Assembly: GCA_040757115.1 (NCBI GenBank)
Contig: JBFLYA010000012.1
Coordinates: forward strand, 1-35,394
Length of the DNA: 35,394 bases
Direction of reading: 5' to 3'
Source of the DNA: a bacterium
GTDB lineage: Bacteria > UBA9089 > CG2-30-40-21 > SBAY01
A program made the position numbers and the translations under genes. This document shows positions 33,101 through 35,394 of this stretch, in pieces (within the stretch, counting starts at the first letter, position 1; each line of letters opens with the position of its first letter). Below the pieces are notes generated by a model. It was given only the letters and a program-made list of their open reading frames with translations. It searched no databases and was not told the origin of the DNA.

Positions 33101-34951
33101 TTAATACACCGGATTAGAAAGTAATTCTAATTGAATCATTAACTCTCCTTCGACCTTTTCCCAGTTAATCCCATCTTCAGAAAATGAGGAACGACCAAAA
33201 TTGTAATAATTATCTACCATTATTCCAACCTCTGCCCCTTCTATGACAGTTAAAGTGATAATATTTCGCCCTTTTTTAAGGATTAAATTAGGGTTTTGGA
33301 ACTTAAATCGCACCTGGCGAACAAAAGGACCATAAGGAATATTTTTACAATCTACCACGGAAAATAATATATCATTCATTTTGATTATTAATTTACCTCT
33401 ATCTGTGCAGGAATAGGTTAGACTTATACCTGCAGTATCAAATTTAGAGACATCCTTATTGATAATAATTTCTTTTTTTAGAATTTTCTGCGGTGTGTCC
33501 AATGTCTTTTTTATATCGCCGTGCCAATCGCCGCTATCATCCCGAAACAAAAATCCTTCCCGTTTTTCAAGACAAAATCCATCTGGATAAATCAACGGAT
33601 ATGTCCAGCCATAAAATGTGTGGAAATCAATAACCGTATAAAGAACCAGAAAAAGGATTAATGTTGCAAAAAAGGAGATTAATCTTTTACGCTGGATTTT
33701 TTTATACCAATAATAAATTGTCACGCCGGCAAAGATACTCAAATAAGGAACAATCGGCACTCTAAATCGAGATTGAATAAAGAAGAAAACAATGGCACTC
33801 ATATAGCCAAAGATAACTAAATATAAAAGAAATAAGTTTTTATTTAATCTTCCAAGACTCAGGAATAATCCCATTATTCCTAATGAAGCAACCAGCCCAA
33901 AGGGAATCATTATTCTAAGTAAAGGAGATAGTTTTAAAAATCGGTCATAAACGACATCGTTATCTGGAATTTCATAAGCATTCCAGAACACGGTAATTTT
34001 TTTAAATAAAAGTCGAAGGTATTTCTCAGGTTTTTCCTTGATAAATCTTATGGCATCCTCGCTGTAAAAGTTTTTATTTTTACTACTCATCTCATCCGCA
34101 TAAGGAGGTAAATGATAAAAACCTTCAGAATCCTCATTATTCCCAGCCCAAAAGGCAACAGGTCCCGTGGCGGTCAAAAGAATAAATTTACCGCTATATT
34201 TATAATTACGGTAGGTCACCGGGGCAAAGGTTAGAGCCATACCTAAAACAATAAGCCCACCGGCACATAAAAATCTCTTGTTCATACCCAGTCTAATCAA
34301 TAACCATAATAATAAAAATGGAAAAACTAAAAGAGTAGTGGCACGAGATAATGATGAAAGGGCTAAAATTACCCCTGCGGCAAAATACCATCTCATAGAA
34401 TTTTGTGAGACACTTTTTAAAAGGACAAAGACACTTAACAGGAGTAAAAAACTATCTAAAACGGTTGTCAAAAGCAAGGTTTCATAAACCATAAAGGCAC
34501 CATAAAGGCTACAAATCCCGGCGGCAATCATTCCAATATTTTTATTGAAAAGTTGTTTTGCAATTAAATAGACAATCAGACAAGTTCCTAATCCCATAAA
34601 TATCTGAACAATTATTGCCTTAAATGGCTCATGCCCAACAAAGGAATAGATTAAAGCCAGAAAATAAAAATATAACGGATTATAACTATAAGGCGTTTTC
34701 GATAGCGTTCCATCTAATACCTGCATAGCTAAGGCATCATAACAACCACTATCTGTGCCTTCAAAATGGAGAAAATTAGGGTCGTTATTTTTTACCTGAA
34801 ATAAAAAAATAAGCCTCAAGATTAACCCAATTAAAAGAATGCCAACTAAAATAAATTTATGTTTATGTTTTGATGGGAATTTTTTTATCTTATCTTTGAA
34901 AGAGATATGAGGTAGAGGAGTCTTTTTTTTGTGTAATTTTTTTTTAGACAT
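33101..34951 (-). CDS. PMT/ArnT-like membrane glycosyltransferase with C-terminal beta domain (paralogue of 4939-6813)
   Basis: 616 residues from ATG 34951 (M-S-K-K-K-L-H-K-K-K), preceded by CAGGAGAATGGT. The frame extends 36 codons upstream but through repeat DNA only. A basic N-terminus precedes about 11-12 membrane segments. The first outer loop has F-E-G-T-D-S-G-C-Y-D-A-L-A-M followed by YSYNPLYFYFLALIYSFVGH, parallel to the 4939-6813 enzyme. The C-terminal 150-residue soluble domain (LKKGRNIITLTVIEGAEVGI, Y-Y-N-F-G-R-S-S-F-S-E-D-G-I-N-W) also matches that enzyme, so both arose by duplication. It probably moves a sugar from a lipid carrier to an extracytoplasmic acceptor. It is the first gene before ubiA-mqnE and has three hairpin/palindrome repeats upstream. 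Confidence 0.82.
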   Translation of the reverse strand: MSKKKLHKKKTPLPHISFKDKIKKFPSKHKHKFILVGILLIGLILRLIFLFQVKNNDPNFLHFEGTDSGCYDALAMQVLDGTLSKTPYSYNPLYFYFLALIYSFVGHEPFKAIIVQIFMGLGTCLIVYLIAKQLFNKNIGMIAAGICSLYGAFMVYETLLLTTVLDSFLLLLSVFVLLKSVSQNSMRWYFAAGVILALSSLSRATTLLVFPFLLLWLLIRLGMNKRFLCAGGLIVLGMALTFAPVTYRNYKYSGKFILLTATGPVAFWAGNNEDSEGFYHLPPYADEMSSKNKNFYSEDAIRFIKEKPEKYLRLLFKKITVFWNAYEIPDNDVVYDRFLKLSPLLRIMIPFGLVASLGIMGLFLSLGRLNKNLFLLYLVIFGYMSAIVFFFIQSRFRVPIVPYLSIFAGVTIYYWYKKIQRKRLISFFATLILFLVLYTVIDFHTFYGWTYPLIYPDGFCLEKREGFLFRDDSGDWHGDIKKTLDTPQKILKKEIIINKDVSKFDTAGISLTYSCTDRGKLIIKMNDILFSVVDCKNIPYGPFVRQVRFKFQNPNLILKKGRNIITLTVIEGAEVGIMVDNYYNFGRSSFSEDGINWEKVEGELMIQLELLSNPVY

Positions 34952-34961
34952 ACCATTCTCC

Positions 34962-35353
34962 TGAAAATAGGAAGTAGAGAGTAGAAAGTAGAGAGTAGAG
35001 AGAAAATCTTTCCTCCACCCTGTTTTTCCCCTATTTTCATTCTCCTGTTGTGAACCCACGGTTCATGAGCATTTCTCCTGAAAATCGGGACTTGGGACTC
35101 GGGAAGAAAGAAACTCTCAGCAATTCCCCCTTAATAAAGGGGGTTAGGGGGTTGTCCTTCTCCCATTTTCATTGCCCTTTGTGAGCCTTGGCTCATGTCC
35201 GTTTCTCCTGAAAATAGCCGTAAGAATAGAACACGGATGACACGGATTTAACGGATTTTCGCTGATTTTTTTCTCTTTTTTCTGTCTTCTATCTGCTCTC
35301 CGCGAATATCCGCATCATCAGCGTCATCAGCGTGCTATTATTTTTCATCGTCC
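34962..35353 (-). repeat. Chain of covarying hairpin units and TGAAAAT/ATTTTCA palindromes upstream of the glycosyltransferase
   Basis: Read on the minus strand: TGAAAAAT (near 35353), a palindrome of 9-bp words (ACACGGAT and GCGTCATCA types), ATTTTCA, then a hairpin unit with stem GAGCC/GGCTC (unit 35165-35215). Next come TGAAAAT, a CCCCCTAACCCCC / TTAAGGGGG repeat, ATTTTCA and a hairpin unit with stem GAACC/GGTTC (35033-35095). Last come TGAAAAT, AGTAGAG heptamers and ATTTTCAGGAGAATGGT leading straight into the ATG at 34951. The unit at 35165-35215 and its neighbour match 13951-14042 almost base for base over about 90 bp. No gene is present in 34952-35394. Confidence 0.75.
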
Positions 35354-35394
35354 TCGTATAATATATATTGTTGGTCATTTTGAATGCCACAATC

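Noticed and set aside
34952-35059. N-terminal extension of the glycosyltransferase from position 35059
   Set aside because: The extra 36 codons run through a hairpin unit and AGTAGAG heptamers, while ATG 34951 has a good CAGGAG at proper distance and begins the basic N-terminus shared with the paralogue.

Overview
The window is an AT-rich bacterial chromosome segment carrying a complete but interrupted secE-nusG / rplKAJL / rpoBC transcription-translation block. It is flanked by envelope and glycan genes and by menaquinone genes of the futalosine pathway. RpoB and RpoC are full length with all canonical motifs, so this is a real chromosome, not a plasmid or phage. The large secreted protein has a beta-helix, IPT repeats, two cohesin-like modules, a dockerin and a FlgD/T9SS-like tail. 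Together with the B12-type radical SAM enzyme, multiple membrane glycosyltransferases, mqnE and intergenic DNA packed with short-word palindromes, it suggests an uncultivated, probably Gram-negative bacterium of a candidate phylum (Omnitrophota/Desantisbacteria-like would fit). No sequence seen here settles the phylum.

Layout: 1-700 holds two truncated antitoxin-like genes on the minus strand, each ending at a copy of the same palindromic end sequence GTAACCGTTCAG. 837-2226 is a strong promoter, a long structured leader and a secreted TPR protein. 2300-3623 is rpmG, tRNA-Trp, secE and nusG. 3639-4532 is a decayed REP-associated transposase, an unknown gene fragment and a hairpin repeat. 4676-11588 is a promoter-led operon with a small membrane protein, a PMT-type glycosyltransferase and the 1589-residue secreted protein. 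It separates nusG from rplK, which are normally adjacent. 11821-23247 is rplK, rplA, rplJ, a retropepsin-like gene, rplL, rpoB and rpoC. 23885-27486 (minus) is an operon of a B12-binding radical SAM enzyme, a GT4 and a GT2. 27666-28589 (plus) is a PD-(D/E)XK-like protein with a 27-bp coding minisatellite. 28725-34951 (minus) is a polytopic glycosyltransferase, a truncated radical SAM copy, mqnE, a UbiA prenyltransferase and a second PMT-type glycosyltransferase.

The most unusual signal is the intergenic DNA. It is built from a small vocabulary of words with 7-bp or 9-bp periodicity, arranged as nested palindromes. At two unrelated loci (upstream of the retropepsin gene and of the 33101-34951 glycosyltransferase), palindromes with ends TGAAAAT...ATTTTCA alternate with a hairpin unit. 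In that unit the stem bases change between copies but pairing is kept, and each unit carries a Shine-Dalgarno-like AGGRG, an ATG and a very short reading frame. The last half-unit supplies the leader of the real gene. Heptamer words have also run into genes, encoding a membrane segment of the GT2, the C-terminus of the GT4 and the N-terminus of a small protein. These chains of RBS-bearing hairpins are the best candidate here for an undescribed system.
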